Shown: positions 51,619 through 60,413, counted from the first letter of the stretch. The stretch is 64,000 bases of DNA from Methanoregula sp. UBA64 (GCF_002502735.1 NZ_DAQC01000001.1:997190-1061189); one strand, 5' to 3'. Notes: generated by a model not told the origin, from the letters alone. Made by a program: numbers and translations.

Positions 51619-52172
51619 CGGTCCGTCCGTGTTATCCTGAGCACGACCAGCAGTTCACCTTCTGCGGTCTCCCGCATTACTTCCCTGCCGGTAAAACCGT
51701 ACCGGGAAAAGATCTCCGTAACCTCCGCAATACCCGTGAGTGCCGAGACAAGAAGCAGGATCCGGCCCTGCGATGCAAGTACGCCATCCACTGCTGCGGC
51801 AAACCGCTCTATGACCTCGCGGCCGGTCGTTCCACCGTCGAGCGCGTACTCCAGCCAGTCGTCGAGCTTCTCATCTTCCTGCGTTGGCAGGTACGGCGGG
51901 TTGAAGAGGACGAGATCGAACCTGCCCCGGAGGCCAGAGAAGAGATCGCACCGCACCACCTCCACGCCTTCCGTCCTTGCACAGAACGCTGCGTGGGGAT
52001 TGATGTCCGTTGCCACGATATCGCAGTCCTGCACGAGTGCAGCGGCGATCCGGCCGGAGCCGGTCCCGACTTCGAGCACCCGGTCGCCGGGCCGCACTTC
52101 CGCTTGTGCCGCCGAAAGGAGCAGGAAGGTATCCGCTTCGGGCTGGTACACCTGTGCGGGATCGTAGGACAT
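51615..52172 (-). CDS. HemK2/Mtq2-like release-factor methyltransferase
   Basis: A 185-residue methyltransferase from ATG 52172 (MSYDPAQVYQPEADTFLLL). SAM motif I is RVLEVGTGSGRIAAAL and the catalytic NPPY is LVLFNPPYLPTQED. The length and N-terminal x-P-A-x-D-T-F-L fit the archaeal HemK2 (Mtq2) group, which methylates Gln in aRF1 together with Trm112. In many archaea it is the last gene of the L21e-rpoF-DUF655-ksgA cluster. Here 1.4 kb separates it from ksgA. Confidence 0.86.
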   Translation of the reverse strand: MSYDPAQVYQPEADTFLLLSAAQAEVRPGDRVLEVGTGSGRIAAALVQDCDIVATDINPHAAFCARTEGVEVVRCDLFSGLRGRFDLVLFNPPYLPTQEDEKLDDWLEYALDGGTTGREVIERFAAAVDGVLASQGRILLLVSALTGIAEVTEIFSRYGFTGREVMRETAEGELLVVLRITRTDR

Positions 52173-52256
52173 AGGTACTGATGATGGGGCAAAGGAGGGG
52201 AAAAAAGATCGCCCCGGCAAATACCAATATCATGGGTAAGGAGAAAGGGTGATCAA

Positions 52257-52529
52257 ATGGATGCCGCGATAAAGATAAAATGGCTCACAGACCTCCTCCT
52301 GGGCATATCGTTTGTGATCTGCATGGTCACCGGCCTGCTGAAGTACTCGGTCCTCCTCCAGCTGACAGGGCTCAACAACGTTGTCCTCCCTTCAGCGCTG
52401 TTCACCGATCTCCACGACTGGTCCGGCCTCCTGATGGGCTTTTTTGTCTTCCTCCACCTGCTACTGAACCGCAGGTGGATTATTATCACTACAAAAAAGA
52501 TCCTTGTCGGGGACAGGGCAGAACCCTGA
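52257..52529 (+). CDS. DUF4405 membrane protein, possible b-heme carrier
   Basis: A 90-residue protein with three membrane segments (LLLGISFVICMVTGLL; VVLPSALFTDLHDWSGLLMG; FFVFLHLLLNRRWIII). Two His residues, in TDLHDWSG and VFLHLLLNR, are spaced about 14 apart and could coordinate a b-type heme, as in DUF4405 and cytochrome b561-like proteins. It is on the opposite strand, convergent with the Mo-Mpt oxidoreductase that ends 27 bases away. This is a possible electron-transfer pair, not proven. Confidence 0.76.
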   Translation: MDAAIKIKWLTDLLLGISFVICMVTGLLKYSVLLQLTGLNNVVLPSALFTDLHDWSGLLMGFFVFLHLLLNRRWIIITTKKILVGDRAEP

Positions 52530-52556
52530 GGGTAATCAGCCACACGGTACCCGGTT

Positions 52557-53255
52557 TCAGTCCCGGGTGAAACTCCGGTTGAGGTCACCAGAATTCGAAT
52601 ACCCCCGCTCCTCCCAGTAACCACGGTAGGATGGATCGTCGGTAAGTTCGATCTTTTCAATCCACTTGATCCACTTGTACCCCCATTTGTCCTCAGCTAC
52701 CAGCTGGAAAGGATAGCCGCGTTCCGGGGAGAGGGTGACGTTGTTCATGCGATAGGCCAGAATGATGTCACGGTCCGTAAAATAGGAGAGTGGAAACGAG
52801 GTCGTGTACCCGTCAACAGCGGTAAAGACTACGGTGTTTGCCCGGGGGTTTGCCCCGGCATCGCGGATAATATCGCGGACAAGCACTCCCTCCCAGAGAA
52901 GGGTAGCGTCCCAGCCTTCCACGCAGTGAAGAGTCACGATCTTGGAGTAATGCGGGAATTTTGCAAGCACGTCATCGTATGAGTATTCGGTGCTCCGGTT
53001 GACAAGACCCGTGACGGTCAGGCGGTAGGTGGAGTCGTTGATGTACTGGGTGCCCCTGATTGCATTCTCACGCAGATCGTTAACCGAGGAGAGGTCCTGG
53101 CCTTGGTACGACCGCACTTCGACAGGAGTAAGCGGCGCTGGTGTACCGGCACCCGACCTAAAAACGGGAGTGAACAGGAAAACTGCCGCGAGGAGAACGG
53201 TAATCACAACCGCGACTGCTGCAAGAATCAGCACCAGATCCCTATGGCCGATCAT
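52557..53255 (-). CDS. Molybdopterin-dependent oxidoreductase, membrane anchored
   Basis: A 232-residue protein from ATG 53255 (MIGHRDLVLILAAVAVV). One N-terminal membrane helix (residues about 6-30) is followed by a Pro/Thr linker and the sulfite-oxidase-type Mo-Mpt domain. The molybdenum ligand Cys is in VTLHCVEGWDATLLWEG, with the conserved FPLSYFTDRDIILAYRMN and GYPFQLVAEDKWGYKWIKWIE. It lacks a dimer domain and a twin-arginine signal, although the cofactor is normally loaded before export. It resembles YedY/MsrP-type proteins. The substrate is unknown. Confidence 0.87.
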   Translation of the reverse strand: MIGHRDLVLILAAVAVVITVLLAAVFLFTPVFRSGAGTPAPLTPVEVRSYQGQDLSSVNDLRENAIRGTQYINDSTYRLTVTGLVNRSTEYSYDDVLAKFPHYSKIVTLHCVEGWDATLLWEGVLVRDIIRDAGANPRANTVVFTAVDGYTTSFPLSYFTDRDIILAYRMNNVTLSPERGYPFQLVAEDKWGYKWIKWIEKIELTDDPSYRGYWEERGYSNSGDLNRSFTRD

Positions 53256-53579
53256 ACAGGGTGATGGACGTGCCGGGTAATGAAGGATCAGATCGTTGCA
53301 GTCATCCTCCCTGATAACCCGGTAAAAAATGCAACACCACAGGAGGGCCGGAGCCAGTACGAACTCTCCCAAAACACCCGGTTATAATAAACCTGCCGGC
53401 AGTGTATAGGGGATAGAACGGGAAATAGCCCCGATTCGTCCCGTACCCGCCATCATGCGGCAAAACCGCAAGGAAAAAAGAGGAGTCACAGGTGGTGTCC
53501 TGTGCTGACAAAACGTGAAATCCAAAAAAAACGACAGGAATTATCGTCGGTAAAATCGGAAATATCCAAAAAATCCAAA
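53256..53579. other. Spacer between Mo-Mpt and ksgA genes
   Basis: About 320 bases without a gene. A hairpin CACAGG (53487-53492) and CCTGTG (53499-53504) has a 6-base loop. Beyond it lies A/T-rich DNA (53515-53595) with runs of A, possibly the ksgA operon end. Frames crossing this stretch have no ribosome-binding site. Confidence 0.45.
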
Positions 53580-54344
53580 TTATTCGAAATTTGAAATTGT
53601 TGCGAAATCCTCTAAATACAGTTCTTCCGGCCGGCTTTTGAGGATCTCCTCGGGCAGGGCGGCAATGACCCGTTCCGCCCATGCGGGATCGATGATTCCC
53701 GACGACCCTTTCAGGCAGTTCTTCACCGTTTTTCTCCGGTGGGTAAAGAGGGCGAGGACCACCGCGGCATACCGCTTTCTGTCATTGACCCAGAAGATCG
53801 GCGGCCGGGGAACGACCTTTACCACCATCGAGTGCACCTGCGGTTTTGGCGAGAAGCAGGTGGGCGGGAGGGTAAAGCATTTCTGGACGGTCGCATAGGT
53901 CTGGACCATGATAGAGAGCCGTCCGCACTCTTTTGTGCCCGCCGGCGCTGCCATACGCTCCGCAAACTCCTGCTGGTACATCAGCACCGCAACGGTAAAC
54001 CCGGTATCCAGGAGCCGGAAGGTAATCTTGGAGGACGCAGAATAGGGAAGGTTCGAGACCACCATCTCAAACGGAGGGAGGGGGCATTTGGTGGCATCCC
54101 CGTGGGTAACGGTCAGCCGGCCATCGGCAATCTCTGCCGCGAACCGTTCCGCCAGTTCCTCGCAGAGGGCACCATCGAGCTCTACCGCATGGACGGTCGC
54201 GCCTGCATCGAGCAGGGCCCGGGTCAGGGCACCGTTCCCCGGCCCGATCTCAAGGACAACCTTCCCGTTTACCTCCGCACAGCCCGCAATCCGGCCTATC
54301 GCATTCTTGTCGATGAGGAAGTGCTGGTCGTTACGGGCTTTCAT
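53580..54344 (-). CDS. ksgA: rRNA small-subunit dimethyladenosine transferase
   Basis: A 254-residue KsgA/Dim1, starting MKARNDQHFLIDKNAIGRIA. It has the SAM motif KVVLEIGPGNGALTRALL and the catalytic NLPY in MVVSNLPYSASSKI. It dimethylates two adenines at the 3' end of 16S rRNA during small-subunit assembly. The start is fixed by the NDQHFL opening and by an ATGA overlap with the DUF655 gene. A longer upstream frame is discarded. Confidence 0.95.
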   Translation of the reverse strand: MKARNDQHFLIDKNAIGRIAGCAEVNGKVVLEIGPGNGALTRALLDAGATVHAVELDGALCEELAERFAAEIADGRLTVTHGDATKCPLPPFEMVVSNLPYSASSKITFRLLDTGFTVAVLMYQQEFAERMAAPAGTKECGRLSIMVQTYATVQKCFTLPPTCFSPKPQVHSMVVKVVPRPPIFWVNDRKRYAAVVLALFTHRRKTVKNCLKGSSGIIDPAWAERVIAALPEEILKSRPEELYLEDFATISNFE

Positions 54345-54904
54345 TTCGTGGTAAAGAGATGGTACTTGACGTCCTTGTCCTGCAGTTCTTCGAGGATCCG
54401 GGCCTCGATCATCTTCTCCGGGTGCGGGAGCGACTTGATCCGGGTGGAGATATCCGCAAAACTCTCGAAAGGCTTCCTGGTCCGGGACTCGAGCACCTCC
54501 CACATCAGTTTCTTCCCGATACCCGGGAGGAGGTGAAGCATGTGGAGTTTCGGGGTGATCGAGATCGCCTTGTTGAAGAAGGTGACAAAGTCCGGCTCGC
54601 GGTCCTTTACGATCTGCTCGACCATGAAAGGCAGCTCGCCTTTGGCAGTCGGTGTCAGCTCGTCGTACCCGATCCGGCGCTTCACACGCTCGATCTTGTC
54701 CCGCGCTGAATCCCCGATATAGACATTGTCGTGGAGGTTGATCACAACGTTAGGTTTCGGGATCAGTTCAAGGAGCTTGAACTGCTCCAGACCGATTGCC
54801 TGAACAACCGGCTCGCGCTTGAACTGGGGGCGCGGATCGTCCATGTGCCCTTTCATGAGCACGTCCAGTACGATCGCGTTGACCTCTTTTTTCTCGGCCT
54901 TCAT
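54341..54904 (-). CDS. DUF655 protein, probable RNA-binding
   Basis: A 187-residue archaeal DUF655 protein starting MKAEKKEVNAIVLDVLMKGH. It has an OB-like N-terminal part (VVINLHDNVYIGDSARDKIE) and a helix-hairpin-helix-like C-terminal part (LLPGIGKKLMWEVLESRTRKPFESF). GAGGTG lies 6 bases upstream of ATG 54904. It sits in the conserved L21e-rpo4-DUF655-ksgA cluster. It is probably nucleic-acid binding, role unproven. Confidence 0.9.
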   Translation of the reverse strand: MKAEKKEVNAIVLDVLMKGHMDDPRPQFKREPVVQAIGLEQFKLLELIPKPNVVINLHDNVYIGDSARDKIERVKRRIGYDELTPTAKGELPFMVEQIVKDREPDFVTFFNKAISITPKLHMLHLLPGIGKKLMWEVLESRTRKPFESFADISTRIKSLPHPEKMIEARILEELQDKDVKYHLFTTK

Positions 54905-54914
54905 GATCTGCACC

Positions 54915-55265
54915 TCAGAAGTGCGCCATGACCAGGTCGATAATAGTGTCTATCTCAGCCGGTTCGAGCGTGTACCGCTCCTTTGCAAAGATCGCCCGCA
55001 CCTCATCCCGGCTTTTCGGCATGATATTTGCAATGCGGTAGGCGATCTCCGGCTTCATCTTCTCGAGCTTTAAAAGTTTGTCCACGAGCTCTTTTGATTT
55101 CTCGGGCGCGGTCTTTGAAAGCTGATTGGCATGGTCCATACTGCGCCGGAACTCGTACGACATCTCCTTTTCCGCAGCAATCCTCTCTGCCTCCACGCCT
55201 AAAAGAGCTGCGCGGAGCTCAGGAAGTGTAACCTTCTCTTCGCTAAGTATAGCCTTTACCTTCAT
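54915..55265 (-). CDS. rpoF: RNA polymerase subunit Rpo4 (RpoF)
   Basis: A 116-residue subunit from ATG 55265 (MKVKAILSEEKVTLPELRA), with AAGGTG upstream. The helical fold (YEFRRSMDHANQLSKTAPE, VRAIFAKERYTLEPAEIDTI) matches archaeal Rpo4, which pairs with Rpo7 to form the stalk of RNA polymerase. It lies between DUF655 and L21e. All elements are intact. Confidence 0.93.
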   Translation of the reverse strand: MKVKAILSEEKVTLPELRAALLGVEAERIAAEKEMSYEFRRSMDHANQLSKTAPEKSKELVDKLLKLEKMKPEIAYRIANIMPKSRDEVRAIFAKERYTLEPAEIDTIIDLVMAHF

Positions 55266-55288
55266 GCCAATCACCTTGAACAGTTGAA

Positions 55289-55579
55289 TTACTTTTGTGC
55301 TTTTAGATGTTGCGGTCTTGCAATGACCATCTTTTCCGCATTACCGTCGTGGATGGTAAGCATCCATGCACGGCCGCGCTTGCCGATAACGGTACCGGTA
55401 AGTCCGTGGAACCTGCGGTGGGGCATCCCTTTCTGGACGCTCGTGTTCACTACGATGTGAACCTTGTCGCCAACTTCGAACTGCTGGATCACGGAGGTGA
55501 CCGGCGGCAGCCCGCGCTGTCTTAATTCCTTCTTGAACTTGTACCTTGTTTTCTTTCTGGGTCCGTTGTGGTGTGCCAT
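55289..55579 (-). CDS. rpl21e: 50S ribosomal protein L21e
   Basis: A 96-residue basic protein starting MAHHNGPRKKTRYKFKKELR. It has the family motif DKVHIVVNTSVQKGMPHRRF and GLTGTVIGKRGRAWMLTI. It belongs to the large ribosomal subunit. It lies 2 bases downstream of pus10 and 23 bases upstream of rpo4. Confidence 0.96.
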   Translation of the reverse strand: MAHHNGPRKKTRYKFKKELRQRGLPPVTSVIQQFEVGDKVHIVVNTSVQKGMPHRRFHGLTGTVIGKRGRAWMLTIHDGNAEKMVIARPQHLKAQK

Positions 55580-55581
55580 AA

Positions 55582-56814
55582 CTATTCTCCCTCCAGTGGT
55601 CCTTCTACCTGCACGACATCAAGACTCTTGACTCGTGCAGGCCGCTTCAGGATCTCGGCAAGACTCGGGATGGTCCTTCCCTGATCACCTGATATGAGTT
55701 CTTTGATGTAGAGGCCGGCTTCGCCGAGGACTTCGAGAATGAACTGTCCGTCCTGTTCCCCCACACACTCAATATCGAGGACTTTACGCTCCCGGATCTT
55801 ATCTGCTCTCCGGTGTGCGACCCGCTCGGGCGTGCGCTGATGTATTGTGACGCCCGATAAGGTTTTCAGGGCATTTGAGAGCGTTTCCGCTGATATCTGC
55901 CCCTCAACCTCGACCAGGATCCTGTATTTTTTATGCGCTTTGCTTGATTTAAGGGTTTCCACCTCTGCCCGGTCGCTCCAGTGCATGAGGGCAACCGAGA
56001 CACGGCCTCCGGCCGACTCGTTGATAGCCGCTTCAAGGGCGGAGAGGTCCATGGTCCGCTTCTTTGGGGCATCGATCTGCAGGATAAACGGCCGGCCGGT
56101 CCCCACGCACCGGGCATCGATGTCTTCCCTGCCAGCCCCGTGCAGCACGGCATTTTCCGCACCGAACGCCTCGATGGCCGGCCTCCCAATCAGTTCCTCG
56201 ACCGAGTCCAGGTACTGCTTGCCGGTAAAGTTGCACTTCTCGCAGCCCGCCCCGTGGCAGGCCCGGCAGGGCCAGTGGGTCTGGGGGATACCGCGCTCGA
56301 ACTTCTGGTACCGCCCGTAGAAGAAGATCGCGTTCACCTGGACCTCGACATCCCCGGTCGAGGGGTCGAGCAGGGCAACGATATCGGGTTTCTTGAAATC
56401 CACGGACTTTCCGGTGATAGCCGAGACGGCCTTTCCCACCTCGCGGTTTACCTCCGACTTAAAAGGTTCCGGTTCGGCAAGGGCAAGATCGCTCCAGACC
56501 ATCTCCTCGTTCTCGGCAACAAGGGGCGGCACCCGGCAGCCCACGAGAAAGGTCGTGTACTCGTATTCGCCCAGTGCGGCAGCAACCTTTCCTGCCCATT
56601 CCGGGACTGCGTCAAAGAAGTTCCCGCAGATCCAGCAGGCGCCGGCCGGCTTCTCGTACGGGATATTTGATTCGAGTGCCCGGGCTACCCTGAGCCCCCG
56701 GCCCCGCTCGTCGTTCGTGAGCCCGTGCGAGCGCTTCCCGAAGAACCGCCCGAGGCAGTGGTCGCAGCATTCGCCATAGGCAAGGATCTTTTCTACCTGT
56801 TCGTTTAGTGCCAT
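55582..56814 (-). CDS. pus10: tRNA pseudouridine synthase Pus10
   Basis: A 410-residue Pus10 that makes pseudouridine 54 and 55 in archaeal tRNA. Four zinc-binding cysteines are in ECCDHCLGRFFG and CWICGNFFD. A THUMP-like region follows. The catalytic Asp is in HGAGREDIDARCVGTGRPF, and a later motif VAHRRADKIRERKVLDI is typical. It overlaps trmY by 10 bases on the same strand, so the two are expressed together. Confidence 0.94.
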   Translation of the reverse strand: MALNEQVEKILAYGECCDHCLGRFFGKRSHGLTNDERGRGLRVARALESNIPYEKPAGACWICGNFFDAVPEWAGKVAAALGEYEYTTFLVGCRVPPLVAENEEMVWSDLALAEPEPFKSEVNREVGKAVSAITGKSVDFKKPDIVALLDPSTGDVEVQVNAIFFYGRYQKFERGIPQTHWPCRACHGAGCEKCNFTGKQYLDSVEELIGRPAIEAFGAENAVLHGAGREDIDARCVGTGRPFILQIDAPKKRTMDLSALEAAINESAGGRVSVALMHWSDRAEVETLKSSKAHKKYRILVEVEGQISAETLSNALKTLSGVTIHQRTPERVAHRRADKIRERKVLDIECVGEQDGQFILEVLGEAGLYIKELISGDQGRTIPSLAEILKRPARVKSLDVVQVEGPLEGE

Positions 56815-57380
56815 CCGTTGTTCCTCCGGTCGATCTCGTTTGAGATCACCGTAATCGTGTGGTCGGCGTGCAGGCAGACCGGTCCTACCGAGTACCGCGG
56901 CGCATCCCTGATGAGCGCCTCCTCGGCTTCGGTAAAGTTCTGGTGGTCGGAGAGCAGAAACGCTGCCGGCACCTCCTGCACGGTCCGGATATCGGTCCCC
57001 TTCTCGTCCAGCACCGCAAACGGGTGTTCGGCAAAGAGCCGCTCAAGGCCGCCGTTTCTCACAAATACCCCGGGTGCAGCCTCGCGGAACTCGCTCCCGC
57101 AGGGAATGGACAGCGCTTTTTTGATGAGCGCCCCGGCGCTTCTCTCGTCCGGGGAGAGCGATCGGATCCCGTCGCCCCTGAAAATCACCGTCTTTGGCCC
57201 TTTTGGCCCCCCGAGAAGGACAAGACAGCATTCCGCATCCCTCCGTAAGTCATGGGAGAGGAAGAGCGTGGCATTCACGCACCGGCAGAGCACATCCATG
57301 CGCCCTGCCCCGGGAAGGTCGTTTAAGGAGAACTCGCCGTCCGTGCGGGCAAGGTGCCCGACAACCGCAAACAAGGCCAT
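56805..57380 (-). CDS. trmY: tRNA pseudouridine(54)-N1-methyltransferase TrmY
   Basis: A 191-residue SPOUT methyltransferase. The start MALFAVVGHLARTDGEFSL and the fold-specific segment AAFLLSDHQNFTEAEEAL with YSVGPVCLHADHTITVI near the knot fit TrmY, which methylates pseudouridine 54 to m1-pseudouridine. The substrate is the product of Pus10, encoded next to it. Its ATG shares one base with the srp54 stop region. Confidence 0.93.
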   Translation of the reverse strand: MALFAVVGHLARTDGEFSLNDLPGAGRMDVLCRCVNATLFLSHDLRRDAECCLVLLGGPKGPKTVIFRGDGIRSLSPDERSAGALIKKALSIPCGSEFREAAPGVFVRNGGLERLFAEHPFAVLDEKGTDIRTVQEVPAAFLLSDHQNFTEAEEALIRDAPRYSVGPVCLHADHTITVISNEIDRRNNGWH

Positions 57381-58708
57381 TACTGCATTCCCGAGAAGCG
57401 CTTCATTAAGCGCTGCATGTTGAATTTCCCGCCGCTTCCCATGCCCTTGAGGCCCTTAAGCGTCTTGTGCATCATTTTATAGTATTTCAAAAGTTCCCGT
57501 ACTTCCTCGGGCGTGCCGCCGGCACCCCGGGCGATTCGCTGCATCCGGGAGCTGTTGATGGTGGAAGGATCGTCGAGCTCCTTTGGGGTCATCGAGTCCA
57601 TGAGGATCCGGTACCGGACCATCTTCGTGCTCGTCACATCGTAGACCCCCTCGGGCAGGTTCATGTTCCCCATCGGGAGCATGTTCATGATCTGCTTTAA
57701 CGGGCCCATCTTATTCAGGGCTTCGAGCTGCTTGTACATGTCGCGAAGGGTAAACTTGCCCTTCATCATCGCTTCCATGTCCATCTCTTCGCCCATCTGG
57801 GCTTCCTTGGCCTTTTCCATCAAGGCCTGGAGGTCGCCCATCCCGAGAAGCCGGGAGATGAACCCGTTTGCATCGAAGCGTTCGAGGTTCTCGATCGTCT
57901 CTCCCGCACCGACAAAGACGATCCCGCTCTTTGTCTCGGCAACGGCCGATATGGCGCCGCCGCCTTTTGCGGTCCCGTCCATCTTCGTGATGATCACGCC
58001 GTCGATCCCGATCGCTTCGTGGAACCGTTTCGCCTGCTCGCTTGCCTGCTGGCCGAGCGCGGCATCGATCACGAGCCAGCGGTGGGTGGCTTTCGTGATC
58101 CTGTTTAAGTCGATGATCTCCTGGATGAGGTCGGGTTCAAGCGCGTGCCGGCCCTGGGTATCGACGATGATGACTTCCTGGTCCTTAAGCGCAACGAGCC
58201 CTTCGGTAGTGATCTTCCGGGCATCGGTTGCCTTCGGGTCGCCAAAACAGGGGATATTAACCTGCACGCAGAGCGTGGATATCTGGTCGTAGGCCCCGGG
58301 CCGGAACGTATCGGCGCAGATGACCCCGACCTTCATGCCCTTCTTCTGGAAGTAGCGGGCGATCTTTGCCGTGGTCGTGGTCTTGCCGCTCCCCTGGAGG
58401 CCGGCCATTAAGATGACCTGCGGTTCGAGTTTTAAGTCGGCCGTTGCATAGACGAGGCGGACGAGCTCCTGGTACACAATCCGCAGCACGTGCTCCCGGA
58501 CATTGGTGTTCTTCGGGAGTTCCTCGTCGAGCGACCGGGTCCGGACGGCTTTCGAGAGCTCCATCACGAGCTTGACGTTCACGTCCGCTGCAAGGAGCGC
58601 CCGCTGGAGGTTTTTTACCAGCTCGTCGACAGCAGCACGGTCGACGACCGCTTTCCCGGCCAGCTTCTTTAAGGCCGCCTTGAGCGACTCCGAGAGGTTG
58701 TCCATCAT
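57380..58708 (-). CDS. srp54: Signal recognition particle GTPase SRP54
   Basis: A 442-residue SRP54. The N domain is at 1-90. The G domain has LMAGLQGSGKTTTTAKIARY, VDTQGRHALEPDLI and ITKMDGTAKGGGA. A Met-rich M domain (from about 300, EEMDMEAMMKGKFTLRDMYKQ to MQRLMKRFSGMQ) binds signal sequences and SRP RNA. It targets nascent membrane proteins together with FtsY encoded upstream. It overlaps trmY by one base at its end. Confidence 0.97.
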   Translation of the reverse strand: MMDNLSESLKAALKKLAGKAVVDRAAVDELVKNLQRALLAADVNVKLVMELSKAVRTRSLDEELPKNTNVREHVLRIVYQELVRLVYATADLKLEPQVILMAGLQGSGKTTTTAKIARYFQKKGMKVGVICADTFRPGAYDQISTLCVQVNIPCFGDPKATDARKITTEGLVALKDQEVIIVDTQGRHALEPDLIQEIIDLNRITKATHRWLVIDAALGQQASEQAKRFHEAIGIDGVIITKMDGTAKGGGAISAVAETKSGIVFVGAGETIENLERFDANGFISRLLGMGDLQALMEKAKEAQMGEEMDMEAMMKGKFTLRDMYKQLEALNKMGPLKQIMNMLPMGNMNLPEGVYDVTSTKMVRYRILMDSMTPKELDDPSTINSSRMQRIARGAGGTPEEVRELLKYYKMMHKTLKGLKGMGSGGKFNMQRLMKRFSGMQ

Positions 58709-58710
58709 GG

Positions 58711-59760
58711 TTACGCGCCTCCGAAGAGTTCCTCGACCACCGTATCGGGATCGAAGGGCACGATGTCCTCGTAGGCCTGGCCGGTGCCCAAAAAGAGCAG
58801 GGGTTTTCCTATCGTATGGGCGATCGAGATCGCCGCCCCGCCCCGGGAGTCCATGTCGGCCTTGGTGAGCACGATGGCATCGGCGCCGACCGTCTTGTCG
58901 AACTCCGCTGCCCGGACCACCGCGTCGTTCCCCGCCACTGCCTCGTCAACATACACGATGAGATCGGGCTTCATCACGCGCCGGATCTTGTCGAGCTGGC
59001 TCATGAGGTTGGACTTGGTGTGGAACCTGCCTGCGGTATCGGCAAGAACCACATCGGTCTTGTGGGCGATGGCGTACTGCACGGTATCGAAGAGCACGGC
59101 CGACGGGTCGGCACCGGTCTGGTGCTCGATCACCTTGATGCCGAGCCGTTCGGCATGCACGCCGATCTGTTCGATGGCCCCGGCCCGGAACGTATCGCCG
59201 GCGCCGATCACGACCGAGAACCCCTCCTTCTTGAGATACGCCCCGATCTTTGCAACGGTCGTGGTCTTTCCCGTGCCGTTGACGCCGGTAAAGAGGATCT
59301 TTACCGGGCGTTCGTGGGCCTTGATATAGGCAGTCAGGTCAAAGCCCTTGCCGAGCACGTTTAAGAGTGCGGATTTCAGGGCCCCGACCACGAGGGCATC
59401 GACCGATTCCCCGATCTTGCGGTGCTTCCCGACCAGGCTCTTTCTTACGTCAGTGATGATCGCATCGGTCACCGGGAGGGCGACATCGCTCTCGAGGAGC
59501 GTCATCTCCAGTTCGCCCAGAGCATCGGCTACGTCCTTTTCAGAGACCACGAGCTCGCGGTCGATGATCAAAAACTTGACTTTGTCGGTAAAGGACGGGC
59601 CTTCCTGCTGTGCGGGGGCCGTACCGGCCGGGGCCGGTGCGGGAGCACCGCTGACCGGCTGACCGGCCGCTGCCGGAGCCTGGGCTGTGGCTGCCGCCCC
59701 GATGCTGCCGCCAAGCCGGTTCCGTGCGGCCTGCAGCCGTTCCTTGAGCCCTGAAAACAT
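58711..59760 (-). CDS. ftsY: SRP receptor FtsY
   Basis: A 349-residue FtsY. An Ala/Pro-rich N-terminal linker (about 20-55) leads to the NG domains: LFTGVNGTGKTTTVAKIGAYL, VLADTAGRFHTKSNLM and LTKADMDSRGGAAIS. It docks SRP at the membrane. The short linker and no transmembrane segment match archaeal FtsY. It lies 2 bases upstream of srp54 and 25 bases downstream of the prefoldin gene. Confidence 0.96.
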   Translation of the reverse strand: MFSGLKERLQAARNRLGGSIGAAATAQAPAAAGQPVSGAPAPAPAGTAPAQQEGPSFTDKVKFLIIDRELVVSEKDVADALGELEMTLLESDVALPVTDAIITDVRKSLVGKHRKIGESVDALVVGALKSALLNVLGKGFDLTAYIKAHERPVKILFTGVNGTGKTTTVAKIGAYLKKEGFSVVIGAGDTFRAGAIEQIGVHAERLGIKVIEHQTGADPSAVLFDTVQYAIAHKTDVVLADTAGRFHTKSNLMSQLDKIRRVMKPDLIVYVDEAVAGNDAVVRAAEFDKTVGADAIVLTKADMDSRGGAAISIAHTIGKPLLFLGTGQAYEDIVPFDPDTVVEELFGGA

Positions 59761-59785
59761 GAAACGAACGATCCTCTATCCGGGG

Positions 59786-60277
59786 TTATTCTTCGTCTTC
59801 GTCCTCGCTGTGGACATGCGCATGGCCCGCGTGGCTGCCGCCCGCTGCTGCCTGTGCCTGTGCATAGCCCTGTTCGAGGCGCTTTGCGATCTCGTTCATC
59901 TGGGTGCGGAGCTTCTCCAGTGCCTCTGCCACCTTCTTCTGGGAGGCTTCAAGCTCCGTGATCCGGTCTTTTAAGTACTCGATCGCGGCCGCGTTGGGCT
60001 TCTCTACGATCACATCGGATCCGATGTTTAACAGAACCTTGTCCGGCTCGACAATTTTTGCCTTGAGGCTCGCCCCGCCGCCGATCTGGAGGAGGACGGT
60101 GCCATCATCGGACTCGACGAGTGCCTGGAGCGCCTCGATCGCGGCAAGCGCTTCCATGCGGCCGTTGTCCATGAGTTCGAGCTGGCTCGCAAAGACCTCG
60201 GCCTGCTGGCCGTATTCTTTCAAGTAATACTGGAGCGTTTCGACTTCACGCTGATCCATGGGTTGTGCTGCTGCCAT
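59786..60277 (-). CDS. pfdA: Prefoldin alpha subunit
   Basis: A 163-residue prefoldin alpha starting MAAAQPMDQREVETLQYYLKE. Two long coiled-coil arms (about 8-55 and 100-140) flank a beta part with GTVLLQIGGGASLKAKIVEP. Prefoldin captures unfolded chains and passes them to the thermosome. A His-rich, acidic tail (SHAGHAHVHSEDEDEE) ends the protein. Coupled with ftsY in the usual archaeal order. Confidence 0.93.
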   Translation of the reverse strand: MAAAQPMDQREVETLQYYLKEYGQQAEVFASQLELMDNGRMEALAAIEALQALVESDDGTVLLQIGGGASLKAKIVEPDKVLLNIGSDVIVEKPNAAAIEYLKDRITELEASQKKVAEALEKLRTQMNEIAKRLEQGYAQAQAAAGGSHAGHAHVHSEDEDEE

Positions 60278-60413
60278 GTAACGGTACCCCGGTAATGTCA
60301 CAGATCATTGGATCTGGCTCTTGATATGTTTGTCCGTTTACGTGCATAATAAAACCAGGCGTCTGCGGCCCGGGGTGACCGGGTAAAAAAGGAGAGGGCG
60401 GGGCTGACCCGCG

